A stretch of 64,000 nt of DNA from Chamaelirium japonicum (lineage: Eukaryota > Streptophyta > Magnoliopsida > Liliales > Melanthiaceae). The stretch lies in NCBI GenBank assembly GCA_947650365.1, contig OX393552.1, forward strand, positions 21,114,645-21,178,644, in the 5' to 3' direction. The notes beneath the pieces were generated by a model. It was given only the letters and a program-made list of their open reading frames with translations, was not told the DNA's origin and ran no database searches. Both the position numbers and the translations under genes were made by a program. This document shows, one piece after another, positions 1-11,828 of this stretch. Every line of letters begins with the position of its first letter. The first letter of the stretch is position 1.

Positions 1-333
1 CGGTGCAACAGCACCCCCCCTCCCCTCTGCATGTAAAAAAAGAGATAGAGATAGGGGGGGGTCGTGGCCTTTTGCCATGACCCCCCTTTTTCTTGCTTTA
101 TTTGCCGAAAGCCCCCCCCGTGTTTTGATAGGAGAGAGAGAGAGAGGGAGTTGCGGTTTTTTGCCGCGACCCCCCCTCTATTTTCTTTATTCGCGAAGAG
201 CCCCCCCCCTGTTATTTTTAACAGGAGAGAGAAGGAGGGGTCGTGGCTTTTTGCCATTACCCCCCTCTGTCTTTCTTTATTTGCTGAAGGCCCCCCAGAG
301 ATAAAGGGGGGATAAAGGCGGGGTCGTGGCTTT
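1..333. repeat. Tandem G/C-run repeats at the inner 3' end of G1
   Basis: About four imperfect copies of an 85-90 base unit. Each has a run of C, a CTTTATTTG-like core, another C run and a purine (GAGAGA) spacer. The last two copies (about 236-297 and 321-380) are nearly identical. No gene is seen. This lies between the antisense ORF and the unseen 3' LTR of G1. Confidence 0.6.
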
Positions 334-1698
334 TTGCCATTACCCCCCTCTGTCTTTCTTTATTTGCTGAAGGCCCCCCCTTTTGATTTCTTTGTTTCTG
401 TACTCGGAATCCGTCTGACTAGGGCTTTGTGTTCTTTCCTTTTCAGGTCTCGTCGTTACGAGAGCTTTCCGAGTTCCGGCTGGATTGTTGATGCGGTTTC
501 CCACGGGAGTACGTACCTTCGCTTCCCCTTCGCGCAAGTCTCCCATCACCGTGCTTCGAGACAGGAGACCGGGCTGTCAGTGCTTCAGCTTTTGACGCAC
601 GAGCGAGTTTGCGAGGATGGTGTGACCGACGGCTCTTGTCGAGTGTTAAAACTTGGTGAGCGCATCCTTACTGACGAAGGGTCTTCCCGACAAATTGTCC
701 GGCCGAGCTTGGGGCTACCGTTTCATCATACTGGAGATGAGTCAGTTCCGGTCCCTGTTGTTGCTTTGAAGATATGCTCCCGTCGTACGCGCTGGGGCAT
801 GGGGATTCAATCACGTGGAGATGTCACCTATCTGGGAGGTTTTCGGGACTGGATGAAAGAGCTGTCCGGCGCGTTGGAGGCAGAGCCAGGGATGGAGCGT
901 TTGGCGAGGTTTGTGGAGCCAGCTTGTTGGGAGTACAATCGACCGGACGGCATGTACCGGGCTTTGTGTGAGCAGTGGTGCCCTGAAACCAATACGTTTT
1001 TGACTGGAGCTGGTGAAATCGGGATCTCCCTTCGTGATGTGCACGTCATCTCTGGGTGTCCCGAAGTTCGGAGCTATTATCAGGAGGAGGTTCCTTCCCT
1101 GGAGGTTTTGACGGACCCAGACGAATCTCCTAGCTTCTGCCTTTTGCTTTTTAAGGCGTATGCTATTATAGCGGCGCGCGAGCGGTCAGACCGGGTACTT
1201 CACTCGGATTGGGTGGACTTCTGGTTTCGAGGAGAGTATCGTCACGCTCCTCCTTCGAGTCACCCGATGTGGAGATATGCCTCGTCAAAGAAGCCGGCGC
1301 CTGGCACCTTCCGGCGACCGATCGAATCTCTGAAGAAAGAGTGGTGCTCCATGGCCGGGGCGCAGCGTCCCTGGGAAGTCTTGGGACTTGAAGAGTGTAG
1401 TGATGACTGGCGTGCTGTTTACTGGTCAGCGGGGTTAGTACTCTTTCTCTGCCGCTTTGCTTTACCCTGGGAAGGGGATGTGGTACGCCCTGGGACCTTC
1501 CTTGCAGCTGCTCGGATGGTGACTAGAGAGTTCCTTAATCTGGCACCGGCGATCCTCTGCTCGTTGTATGGTGGGCTTAGCGGCACTTACTGGAGTCTAT
1601 CGAGTGTGGGTAATGCAAGAGGGGAAGTAGGCAGAGCTTGGTTGTGTTTTTCTTTTGTTTGGACTGAACCTTTACAGGCTGCCTACGTACCCTACTGA
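334..1698 (+). CDS. Antisense plant mobile domain (aminotransferase-like) ORF of G1
   Basis: A 454-codon open frame lying opposite to the gag-pol strand of G1, between integrase and the 3' LTR. Residues about 180-440 resemble the plant mobile domain (PMD, also called aminotransferase-like domain): YRALCEQWCPETNTF, then a GEIGISLRDVHVISG stretch, then SLKKEWCSMAG and AVYWSAGLVLFLCRF. The first 100 or so residues come from repeat DNA and may not be translated; the true start is not decided. PMD proteins are known both as host nuclear proteins acting in transposon silencing and as passengers of Mutator and Tat-type elements. The position, antisense and just inside the 3' end, is the usual place of the extra ORF in some Tat elements. 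Function within the element is unknown. Confidence 0.65.
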   Translation: MPLPPSVFLYLLKAPPFDFFVSVLGIRLTRALCSFLFRSRRYESFPSSGWIVDAVSHGSTYLRFPFAQVSHHRASRQETGLSVLQLLTHERVCEDGVTDGSCRVLKLGERILTDEGSSRQIVRPSLGLPFHHTGDESVPVPVVALKICSRRTRWGMGIQSRGDVTYLGGFRDWMKELSGALEAEPGMERLARFVEPACWEYNRPDGMYRALCEQWCPETNTFLTGAGEIGISLRDVHVISGCPEVRSYYQEEVPSLEVLTDPDESPSFCLLLFKAYAIIAARERSDRVLHSDWVDFWFRGEYRHAPPSSHPMWRYASSKKPAPGTFRRPIESLKKEWCSMAGAQRPWEVLGLEECSDDWRAVYWSAGLVLFLCRFALPWEGDVVRPGTFLAAARMVTREFLNLAPAILCSLYGGLSGTYWSLSSVGNARGEVGRAWLCFSFVWTEPLQAAYVPY

Positions 1699-1770
1699 GA
1701 GGGATCAAGTCACACGTAGTTCCTTTTTTTTTTTTTTTTTTTTTTTTTTGCAAGGGGTGTCGCCTTGCTT

Positions 1771-4700
1771 TTAGGCATAGTACCTTTTGAGGTACTTGCC
1801 GTTGATAGGGCCGAGCGTAAGCCCTTCTGGCGTGGTGAGAAGATATGCGCCGTTGGAGTAGACCTCTTTGACAACGTGCGGTCCATCCCACTTGGCGTCG
1901 AACTTCTTTCCTCCTCGATGCGAAAGGATGATGGGGCGTTTGACTGCAAGCACCAACTCTCCTTCTTGGAAGGATCGAGGGCGAATCTTTTTGTTGAAGG
2001 CTCGGGTTAGCCTGGCTTGGTAGCATTCCAGGCGTTGCTGGGCTTCGAGGCGCTTTTCATCTAGGGCTTCTAATTCCGCTAGGCGAAGTTGAGTGTTGTT
2101 GCCGTTGACGAGGCCTTCCTGGATGGCTATCCTGAGTGACGGGATCTGGAGTTCAAGTGGGAGGACAGCTTCTACTCCGTATACCAGCGAGTATGGAGTC
2201 GCCTGTGTTGGTGTGCGAAAGGAGGTGCGATATGCCCACAGTGCTTCACCCATGCGTTCATGCCAGTCTTTCTTCGACTTTGAGACGACTTTCTCCAAAA
2301 GTTTGCAGAGTGTTTTGTTGAAAGCTTCAGCTAGGCCATTGGCAGAGGCGTTGTACATAGTTGAACACCTTTGCTTGATGTCGAACTTGGCGCAAAATTG
2401 GCTGACAGCGGAGTTCTTGAATTGCTTCCCGTTGTCTGTAACGATATAGCGAGGGATGCCGTATCGGAAGATGATGTCGTTTTGGATGAAGTTGATGACA
2501 GAGTGCCTGGTGACTTCTCGCAATGGTACTGCCTCAGCCCACTTGGAGAAGTAATCTGTTGCTGCCAGGATATAAAGATGCTGCTTGGATGACTTGGGTA
2601 GCGGACCGACAATATCGAGTCCCCATCCATCGAAGGGCCATGATGCGATGGTTGGATGCAAAGGTTCCGGAGGCTGACGGATGTAGTCGCCATGCAGCTG
2701 GCAAGTGTAGCATCTTTTTGCAAACCCGAGGGAGTCCTTGATCATAGTGGGCCAGTAGTACCCCATCCGCCTGATGCGGAAGTGCAGCTTTGGCCCGGAC
2801 TGATGTGAGCCACAGATCCCGGCATGGACTTCTTCTAGTGCTGTTTCCGCTTCTTTTTTCGCAAGACACCTCAGGAGCGCACCATCGTAGCTTCGACGGT
2901 ACAACTCGTTGTTGAAGTGGAAGAATTTCAGAGATCGCCGGCGAATGTCGACCTTACGCTTTGGGTCTTCAGGAAGCTTTCCGTGGACAAGAAAGTCTAT
3001 GAATGGCTGTCTCCAGTCTAGCTCGTCGGTCACGAAAACGTGTACTGCGTTGACTTGGTCTGGGATCCCCATAGGGAGGTCCTCTTCGGTGATTACCATC
3101 CTCTTACAGATAGGGATGATGAGTTGGCTTTTTTCTGGGAACGGAAGTGTAGCCGCTAAATTTGCAAGCGCATCAGCCTGCTGATTGAGGTTTCTGGGGA
3201 CATGCTGGATTGAAGCATCTTTGAGTGTACCAAGGAGCTTCAGGGCTCGTATGTGCAATGGCACGAGATCTTCTTTGTTGACCTCGTATGCCCCCAATAT
3301 TTGTTGGATGACGAGTTAAGAGTCGCCGAAAATTGTAAGCCCTTGAAGTTTCATATCATTGGCGAGTTCGAGGCCAATGATCAGAGCTTGATATTCCGCC
3401 CTGTTGTTGGAGCATGGCTCTGATAGTAGAAACGAGAAGGGAAGTACTTCGTCGTTTGGTGTGACGAATATAACTCCCGCTCCTGCTACATCTTGCCTGG
3501 CCGCACCGTCGAAGAACATTTTCCAAGAAGGGGCGATGTCGATGCAGAATACTTCTTCGTCTGGGAGGTCTTCCGATAGTTCCCACTCTGCTGGAAGGGG
3601 GTATTCTGCTAGGAAGTCTGCGAGAGCTTGACCCTTGACCGCTTTACGAGGGACAAAAGTGATGTCAAACTCAAGGAGGAGCAAAGCCCACTTGGCTAGA
3701 CGTCCGGAGAGCACTGGTCTCGACATGATGTATTTGAGTGGGTCGGCTTTTGAGATGAGCCTAATGGCGTGAGCTAACATGTAGTGTCGCAGCTTTTTTG
3801 TAGCGAAGATGAGTGCCAGACAGACCTTCTCAATCGGGGAGTAGTTTAGCTCCGCGCCGATGAGAGTACGGCTCAAATAGTAGCATGCTGTTTCCTTGCC
3901 GAGCTCGTTGTCTTGAGCCAGGAGTGCCCCCAAGGACTGTTCCTGGGCGCTGATGTAAAGGACCAATGGTTTTCCTTGAACTGGTGCTGTCAGAACCGGG
4001 GGTTTGAGTAAGTAATCCCTGATATTTTGGAGGGCTTCCTGACAAGCTTCATCCCACTTGAATGCTGCTCCTTTCTTCATGAGGCGACTGAAGGGCCTGC
4101 ATTTTCCAGCTAAGTTGGCGATGAACCTTCTGATATATGCTAGATGGCCCTGGAGACCTCGGAGGTCTCGCACGGTTTTTGGGATTGGCATATTGAGGAT
4201 AGCATCTATTTTGGATTGATCTATCTCGATGCCTCGATGGCGCACGATAAAGCCGAGGAACTTTCCCGAGGAGACCCCAAATGCGCATTTAAGCGGGTTC
4301 ATGCGGAGTTGGTACCTTCGAAGTCGCTTGAAGATTAGCTCGAGGTCTTGAAGATGTGTGGACTTTTGTCTTGATTTTACCACGAGGTCATCGACGTAGC
4401 ATTCTATATTCTGGTGAAGGATATCGTCAAAATTTTTTTGCATGGCTCGTTGGTAAGTGGCTCATGCGTTCTTCAAGCCGAAAGGCATGACTTTGTAGCA
4501 GTAGATCCCTTTTGGCGTGCGGAATGCCGTAAGCTCTTCGTCTTTGGGCGCCATCCGGATCTGGTTGTAGCCTGAGGATCCATCCATGAAGGTTAGTGTT
4601 TCATGGCCTGTTGTTGTATCCACCATTAGTTCTGTGATTGGCAGTGGGAAGTCATCTTTGGGGCATGCATTGTTTAAGTCCCTGAAGTCCACGCATACTC

Positions 4701-7143
4701 TGATCTGGCCGTTCTTCTTCTTGACTGGGACCACGCTGGAGATCCACGTTGGATACTTAACTTCTCGGATAAAGCCGGCTTCAATGAGCTTGTTGACTTC
4801 GCCCTCTATTTGCGGTACCAGTTCCGGTCGGTAACGTCTTTGTCCTTGCTTGATGGCGCTAGCTCCGTGCTTGACAGCAAGCTGGTGTACTGCGATCTTG
4901 GGGTCAAGTCCCGGCATTTCCTTGTAGGACCATGCGAAGACATCTCTGTATTCTTGGAGTAGTTTGATGTACGCGGCTTCCTCTTCGGGAGTCAGGAGTG
5001 CACTTACGAATGTAGGCCGAGGATCCTCTTGTGTCCCCAAGTTGATTTCTTTCAGATCATCGACGGTAGATTGCCCCCCTTCTTCGAGGACTGGCGGTGC
5101 ACTAGGCAACTCGTCGTCCGAAGTAGAAGTGTTGTCGAACGAGGAGTCGGCAATTGCGATATGATTAAGAGAGACCAGAATAATATTGGGAACATCGGCA
5201 GTTTGAAAGAATGTGGGTGGGTGGGTGGGAATGATTTTTCTCACCTCAGTGGGTGGCTTTCCCAAGCGGTCGAATATTGACCTTCGCTTTGCTTGTCTGA
5301 TTGGCCCAAGTCTTTTGAATACTGATATGGGATTTTGACTTGCCTGGTTCTTGACGCTCTTTTTCTGCTTTTGAGGTACGGTCCGACGCCGAGCTCGATA
5401 TCGCCTTCTTTTGGCGTCCTTTGTACCGGGATGAATATTGGTAGAGCGTGCATCAGAAGCTGACGATCCCTCTTCCGCTTCATTCACCAACTTCACCTCA
5501 ATGTAGTTAGAGGTGAAGGTCTTCTCTCCTGTTATCTTGATGACCACCGGGGTTTGACGAGAGCCGATGCCTCGCCGATTTGGTGGGATCTGCTCGCCAC
5601 CCTGGAGTAAATGGGCTTGAGTCTTAGTCATCCCGTGTGGTATTGGAGCTGGCAGGAGCGTACTCATATGTGTAGCACTGCCTTCGTCGTAACCAGCTTT
5701 GAACAGCAGCTTGGCGGCATTTTGCCCCCAGCTTCCTTTTGGCTTGAATATGGGTTGGCTGGATTCGAAGGGATTGATGGGTTTTGGTGAACTTGAAGCT
5801 TGCCCCAGGCTGGGTAGTGGCAGTGTCATCTCTTGCAGAGTGATGACATTAGCTTCCGATAGCGGCCGGACCATCCCTTTCGGCGAGGCAAAAGGTGGTG
5901 GTTCATCTTTGCGAAGCCACTGAGGTGTGAGGCGTAAGACTGTCGTAGCTTGGGCAGGTAATGGAGTGTGCTTCATGGATCTTGGCTTGGAGCTGATACG
6001 CATTCTTCGTCTCGGCGCTAGCACTTCTTTGACTTCGTGTATCGCCTTAGATGGTGGTACTGGATTTGGAGTTGGCAGAGCTTTGTCCTGTTCCATCCCT
6101 TTAGCTTTCTGAGTTTGAGGAGCTTTAGCTGGAAGGACTTCTGCGACAAGGTCTCTTGCTTGGTAAAATTTGGCATCGGCGAGGTGCGCTTCCGCCTCAT
6201 TGAATGGCTTGTCGTCTGCAACAATGCACTTTTCCAGACCTTCCTCGTAGTACTTGAGGCATTGGTGCCAGGTAGACACTACGACTCCGTTTTCGTGCAG
6301 CCACGGTCTTCCCAGCAAAAGGTGGTATGATGTTTGACAGTCAATGACGTGGAAAAGAACCGTCGTGTCAAGCTGACTGATAGAGAGTTTTAGACGAATG
6401 ATTCCTATGGTGGACTGTCCTCCTTGGTTGAACCCTTGAATGACCAGCTGGCTTTGCGAGAGCTGGTTGGTGGTGATGCCGAGCTGGCGCATTGTTTGGA
6501 TAGGCATGATGTTGACGGCGGAGCCACAGTCCAACAGGATTCGATTTACCGACTTCTCGTTGATGTATCCCGAGACATAGACAGGTCGATTGTGCAGTCG
6601 TGCTCCGAGCTGCAGATCTTCGTCCGAGAAGGTTATTGCTGCGTTACATGAGACAATAGTTTTGTCCTTCTCGGTGTTTTTCTTCTTGTAGCTGTCTGGG
6701 TCTGTCAAAGCCTCGGCCATTGCTAGGCGAGCTTTCTCTGGGAGGTGTAGTGCTTCTATAAGTGGCAAGTGCATGATTGCCTCATCGTAAGCAGCAGTAC
6801 TGTCTTTGTCGGAATCGTCCTCCTCGTTGTCGATGTTGCTTTCTTTGGAAGGTTTAATCCTATCTTCTTCTTCTGGCGCTATGTGAATCTCAACCATGCA
6901 ACAGGAGGCTTCATGCTGCTGATTAGCTGGGAGAAAGTAATCGGGGAAGAACTCTTGCAATGTTGTCGGTTCTGGAGGGTTTTGCAGGAGGAGATCATCA
7001 GGATCTGCTGGCGGTACTTTGAATGCCTTCCTTCCTGGAGCTTTGCTTTTCTTTTTGTAAGTTCTTCGTTCCGGAAGCTTTCTTGTTACCCGATCGAACT
7101 TGTGACTTCTTGGCGTCCATGGCCTTCGTCTGCGAGGCAACAT
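1771..7143 (-). pseudogene. G1 pol region: protease, RT, RNase H, second RNase H, integrase
   Basis: Reading leftward: an aspartic protease-like motif (LLDCGSAVNIMP) near 6,520; reverse transcriptase from about 4,950 with DFRDLNNACPKDDFPLP and the YVDDLVV active-site box near 4,390; a gypsy RNase H to about 3,640; then a second RNase H (FDGAARQDVAGAGVIF, CSNNRAEYQALIIG) from about 3,510; then integrase with the DIVGPLPKSS core and a VTDNGKQF catalytic stretch between about 2,630 and 2,380. Domain order PR-RT-RH-aRH-INT is that of the Tat lineage. These parts served to copy and integrate the element through virus-like particles. The region is split over a few frames and is treated as a fossil. 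Confidence 0.9.
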
Positions 7144-8948
7144 GACCCAGGCATCTTCATCAGTGGATTCTTCGTTACCAAGGTGAAGGTCTGGAAGGCA
7201 GCTGTAGGTTCTTCATGGGTCGGGGAGACCTGCTCCTCTGGGGACCTTGGTGGTTCACCTTCTGACTCCCAGCCGGTGGGCTTGATTTCTTCTATTGAGA
7301 CAGACGGAGGTTTGGAATAGAGGACGTAGTAATCGAATTTACCTGAGGGCTGGCCTAACAGACCGACCTCCGGGTCTCCTTGCTCGTACCTTGTCTGGAG
7401 ATTTGTCGGTTCTCCATGATTCGGGGAGCCTTGCTCCTCTGGGGATCTTGGTGGTTCGCCTTCTGACTCCCAGCCGGTGGGCTTGATTTCTTCCATCGAG
7501 ACAGACGAAGGTCTGGAATAGAGGACGTAGTAGTCGAATTTACCTGAGGGCTGGCCTAACAGACCGACCTCCGGGTCTCCTTCCTCGTACCTCGTCTGGA
7601 GATTCCGTTGGGACATAGCTTTGTTTGAGAGAGACATTGATGTAGACGTCGGTTGCCCCCAGGGCAATGACGTTTCTTCCTCAGCGAGCTTAGGAGCGTA
7701 CTGCTGTCGTCTTGAGACTTTCCGTCGTGGAGCTGACTTTGCAATTGGCCTTTGGCGATTGATGCGCAACTTGGGCCTTCTCTGGTGAGTAGCAACGAGT
7801 ACTGGTTGAAACGAACCGAAGGTGATGGACGTCATGTTTGCCGTTGCAACATCGCTGGAGTCGATCTTGATTTTTCCTTGCTTTGCGAGTGCCATGATCT
7901 TTTCTTTGAAGACGAAACACTTCTCAATAGGATGGCTAACCAGCCGATGGTATTTGCAGAAGAGCGGATCGTTGACCCGATGCATCTGTTCGGGCCTTTT
8001 TGAAGGAGGAAGCTCGATCATCTTTTCTTGTAGCAGTTGATCGAACATGGAGGAGACTTCCGAGTCTGGAAAGGGATACTCTTTGGCCTCGAGTTCTTCT
8101 AGAGTCATCTTTGACTGTCTTTGAGATGGAGGCGGTGGTATGGCAGCTCCCTTTTCTTGATCCGGCTTACCGCTGATTTTGAGTGGCTTGGAAGCCGAGG
8201 TGATGTCGGCGACGTTAACTTGCTTTGATTTGGGTGCCGGCGGTTTGTCTTTCTTTTCCACCTTCAGGAAGTCTTTGGTCTTCGAGTCCCCGCGATTTGC
8301 TAAGCTGAGCTCCATGTCGTGGGCTCGAGTTGCGAGTTCTTCGAAGGACCGAGGCTTGATCCCCTTGAGGATGTAGAGTAAGCCCCAGTGCATGCCTTGG
8401 GTGCACATCTCGATAGCCGAGTCTTCCGACAAACGGTCTCGTGAATTCAGGGCGAGATTCCTCCATCGATCGATGTAGTCGATTACTGATTCGTCCTTTC
8501 TTTGCTTGATGGCAGTAAGCTCGGTCATGCTAACGATGCGCCGAGTGCTGTAGAAGCGGTTAAGGAATTCTCTTTCCATCTGATCCCAGCTGTCAATGGA
8601 TCCTGGAGGAAGGTCAACATACCAGTCAAAAGCATTACCTTTGAGGGTGCGAACGAACTGCTTCACCATCTCGTCGCCGTATGTGCCGGCGTTGTTGCAA
8701 GTCTCGACGAAGTGGGCAATGTGTTGCCTTGGGTTCCCCTTTCCGTCGAAGTGTTGAAACTTTGGTGGCTGGAACCCGGTAGGGAAGCGCAGTTGCTGGA
8801 TCCTTGTAGTGTAAGGCTTTGAATATGCGGCCGTGATCGGAGGTAGACTCCCGCCGTGGGAACGCATCATGTCAGCCACTAGTGCTTGTACTTGCTGGGC
8901 ATTCATCGTTGCTGCCACTGAAGGTTGCGCGGCCACCGAAACCGGCAC
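7086..8948 (-). CDS. G1 gag (capsid) region
   Basis: An uninterrupted 620-codon frame matching the Retrotrans_gag family: KFQHFDGKGNPRQHIAHF, FDWYVDLPPGSIDSWDQM and EFLNRFY are typical capsid motifs at residues about 60-135. A short knuckle-like H-C segment (KYHRLVSHPIEKC) is near residue 335. Residues about 475-600 hold two copies of a roughly 55-residue repeat (LQTRYEEGDPEVGLLG and LQTRYEQGDPEVGLLG), also visible as a DNA repeat at about 7,170-7,390 and 7,400-7,600. It overlaps the start of the pol frame by 58 bases. A leader frame of gag type (8,955-9,623, MAGTNDDTFAPTSLSP) precedes it. Confidence 0.8.
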   Translation of the reverse strand: MPVSVAAQPSVAATMNAQQVQALVADMMRSHGGSLPPITAAYSKPYTTRIQQLRFPTGFQPPKFQHFDGKGNPRQHIAHFVETCNNAGTYGDEMVKQFVRTLKGNAFDWYVDLPPGSIDSWDQMEREFLNRFYSTRRIVSMTELTAIKQRKDESVIDYIDRWRNLALNSRDRLSEDSAIEMCTQGMHWGLLYILKGIKPRSFEELATRAHDMELSLANRGDSKTKDFLKVEKKDKPPAPKSKQVNVADITSASKPLKISGKPDQEKGAAIPPPPSQRQSKMTLEELEAKEYPFPDSEVSSMFDQLLQEKMIELPPSKRPEQMHRVNDPLFCKYHRLVSHPIEKCFVFKEKIMALAKQGKIKIDSSDVATANMTSITFGSFQPVLVATHQRRPKLRINRQRPIAKSAPRRKVSRRQQYAPKLAEEETSLPWGQPTSTSMSLSNKAMSQRNLQTRYEEGDPEVGLLGQPSGKFDYYVLYSRPSSVSMEEIKPTGWESEGEPPRSPEEQGSPNHGEPTNLQTRYEQGDPEVGLLGQPSGKFDYYVLYSKPPSVSIEEIKPTGWESEGEPPRSPEEQVSPTHEEPTAAFQTFTLVTKNPLMKMPGSCCLADEGHGRQEVTSSIG

Positions 8949-9671
8949 GGGAGCCTAGGAAAGTGCAGGAGCAGTCGCTAGTGTTGCCGGACCAACTTCT
9001 GCAAGAGTAGGAGTTGGAGATGGGGCTGAAGCAGCTACTGGAAAAGCAGGAGGTTGACCTAATGTTGCAACATCCCTGGCGCTCAGCCTTTGAAGCAAGG
9101 TGTTGATGTGACGATCTTTCTCTTCCATTAGTCGGGTGAGCTGAGCCATGTGTTCACCCATTTGCATGACTTGGAGCTGGAGAGCGGAAGGAGGATGATG
9201 CCGCAGGACATCTCGATGTTGTACTCCTGTACCCTCGCCATCGTCGTCGGAGACGTAGTTACGCTGACTTGCTTCTGCTTGATGACGGATGTTTGCCCCC
9301 GGCAAAGGAGGTGCAAAGTCCGCTGGAGAACCCGAACGGGTTCGGGGTTGGGGCTGGTCCTCCCCAAACTTCTGGACAGATGTTCCAGGATTGAGGCTTG
9401 TTTCTTCATGCACCAAGGCCTCATTGGTGATTTGGCGAGCACCTTCAGCAGCAGTTTCTGGCGTGAAGAAGTCCGCAAGAGTTTGAGTACGCCGAGTGTA
9501 AACGCGTACTACCGGGGGAATGTCATCCACCGGGTTTTCTGGATCGCCTTGTTGGAGTAGTGGAGACTCGGCGATAGGTGAGAGACTTGTTGGAGCAAAC
9601 GTATCATCGTTTGTTCCGGCCATGGCGAACTTGAAGCAACTCCTTCAAACGTACGGATGAAAGGAGAGGAT

Positions 9672-9689
9672 GTCCCACCGGGCGTGCCA
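9672..9689 (-). other. Primer-binding site of G1
   Basis: On the minus strand the sequence TGGCACGCCCGGTGGGAC lies a few bases inside the LTR edge. This is the common tRNA primer site shape of plant Tat-type gypsy elements and fixes the inner LTR end at 9,696. Confidence 0.75.
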
Positions 9690-9695
9690 GAAATC

Positions 9696-11828
9696 TGTGG
9701 TCGCAGAAAAAAGATTCGGGTCGTCTTTATTGCGGATCACACGAGATTACAAATTTTCTTTGATCAGGAGATTGTGGGAGAGATCCTCTGGAGGGTCCCT
9801 TTGATCCGCGTCTCCACGTGGTATTCGTGCGAGAGCTCTGAAGGGGTTGCCCAGGACAGAGGTCTTTACAGGATGAGGGTTTTTTAGAGGCTAAGGAGTT
9901 TCCGCCGTTGATTTTGTCCCTTCCGTGCTTCGCGCTTTTCTCGGCTAGGGAGGCTTTGGGCTTCGTTCCTCGGTCTTCGTGTCTTCCTCGATCCTTGCTC
10001 GACCTCGGCGTCCTTGATCGTCGGTTCGCGGCGTCGATCGTGTTTTTGGCGTCAGCTTTGGCTTTAGCTTTCGGCTTTTGCGTAGCTTTGGCGTGGCTCT
10101 GGCGTTTGCTTTGCTTTGGCGCTTGCGCTTGAACGTAGGCGGGTAGAGACTTGCGATGCTTTAGTTCTTCCGGACTTCGCGTCGTATCGGCTAGAACGTG
10201 CGGTGCTTTGCTCGTGACCGTCGTAGTTGCTTGGCTTTGGCACGTGCGTTGCTTTAGCGCGGGCTTTACCGGTGCGTTTGCTTTGGCTTCTTGCGTCGGC
10301 TTTGACTTTAGCTTTGACTCGATCTTCTTCTCGAACGACTGGCGTTACTTCTTCAAGGCTTCTTTATTCTTTCGGCTTCCTCGACGGTTGTGGCGTCGGT
10401 TTTGGCTTTTCGGCAGGGGTAGCACCGATGCTTGTGCGACGGTTGTAGCGTCGACTTTCGTTGATGAAGACGGCGGGTGTAGCACCGATCTTCGTGTGAC
10501 GGTTGTAGCGTCGGCTTTTGTTGATGAAGACGGCGGGTGTGGCACCGGCTTTAGCACGACGGTTGTAGCGTCGGCTTTTGGTTGACGAAGGCGGCAGGGG
10601 TAGCACCGGCTTCAGGCCTTCTTCTCCCAGCTTTCTTCTTCGTGCGAGGGGTCGATGTCTTGATTGAAGACGACGGGTGTTGTCGGCTTCGATCTTCTTC
10701 TCCGGCCTTTGCTTATGGCGTCTTCGGAGCTGATGAAGATCGTTGGAGCAATCGGGTGATGACGGCTCCGGGTCTTCTTCTCCACGCTTTCTTCTTCGTG
10801 CGAGGAGTCGAAGCTTTGATCTCCGAGTGCAAGGTCTTCACGTTGATGAGGACTTGAAGGGCCAAGGACTCCCGTAGGATATGCTTGCCGTGCCTCGTGA
10901 AGCCTTCGGTCTTCGAGCGTTGGAGCTTCTCTTGCGAAGCTCTTTCGTCTTCGGCTTTCGGACCCTTGATGCCTTCCCCGACCCCTTCTATTTATAGGCA
11001 AAGGGGGGCGGTTGGGGGAGATATTGCTGAAATCTTTTTGTTTCCTCCAATATCTCCCCTCATAACCATCGAGATATTGTTCCCTTATTTGGGGAAACAA
11101 ACCCCGATTTCCTCCTTTTTAGTTGGAGTGGTTATGGGCTAGATGTGACTCGATCTTTAAAGATCGAGTTATTATTCTTGTTGCACTTTTGGATCGGATG
11201 GCGACGCAACGTCATCTTGTCCGTTGGATCGAGGGATCGTCGCGGATCTACGGCTACGTAGACGTCCACGCCACCTCCCCCCGCATCGAGGCGGTTTTGA
11301 TTTCTTTTTCCTTTCTTTTCTTTTTCTTTTCTTTTTTCTTTTTCTTTTTCTTTTCTTTTTCTTTTCTTTTTCTTTTAGGGCCGGCCCCACCTCTCCACAA
11401 AGAGGGGGCACGGTTTTCTAGAAGGGGGGGCCGATGGGCCCCCCTCTTTGTGTCCGAGTTGCGGGTCCGGTGGAACCCGTTTGTTTTGGGTCGGGCCATG
11501 GCGCGCGAATTGAGTTCGCACGTGGGCCTAGTTCGCACGCGGGCCGTTGTGTGCAGGCCGAGTTTCGCATGCGGGCCGTTGTGTGCGGGCCGAGTTTCGC
11601 ATGCGGGCCGTTGTGTGCGGGCCGAGTTTCGCATGCGGGCCGTTGTGTGCGGGCCGAGTTTCGCATGCGGGCCGTTGTGTGCGGGCCCAAGTTTCGCATG
11701 CGGGCCGTTGTGTGCGGGCCCATTTTTTTGTAAAAAAAATCGGGTTTGACCCAAAGGCCGTCGGGTGCGGGCCTATTTTTTTTGTGTAAAAATCGGGTTC
11801 GACCCGTGGGCTAATTTCGATGCCCACA
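9696..11828 (-). repeat. 5' LTR of G1
   Basis: 2,133 bases with TGTGG...CCACA ends (minus strand TGTGGGCATC to GACCACA). A TATA box on the minus strand (CTATAAATAG, 10,988-10,997) would drive the element. U3 holds a 32-base repeat about six times (11,536-11,722, core TTCGCATGCGGGCC) and a CTTTT-rich tract (11,300-11,380). R/U5 holds a 60-base repeat about four times (10,430-10,620). The outer edge is defined by return to LINE sequence at 11,829. It is the same family as the solo LTR at 28,758-30,825. Confidence 0.85.

Larger units (their letters stand above)
1..11828 (-). mobile_element. Ty3/gypsy LTR retrotransposon, Tat type, 3' end outside window (G1)
   Basis: A large minus-strand LTR element. 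Reading leftward from 11,828 it shows a 2.1-kb 5' LTR, a primer-binding site, gag, protease, reverse transcriptase, RNase H, a second (archaeal-type) RNase H, integrase, and an ORF on the opposite strand. The double RNase H places it in the Tat lineage (Ogre/Retand-like elements) by known family architecture. It sits inside LINE sequence: 11,829 onward matches the LINE near 47,083. The 3' LTR was not found and must lie left of position 1. The coding part is spread over several frames, with about three or four breaks, so it is a fossil, though the gag and pol segments are long and still readable, suggesting moderate age. Confidence 0.9.

Noticed and set aside
1-333. 3' LTR of G1 in the window
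   Set aside because: The expected LTR edge (TGCCCACA on the plus strand) and the TATA block are absent.
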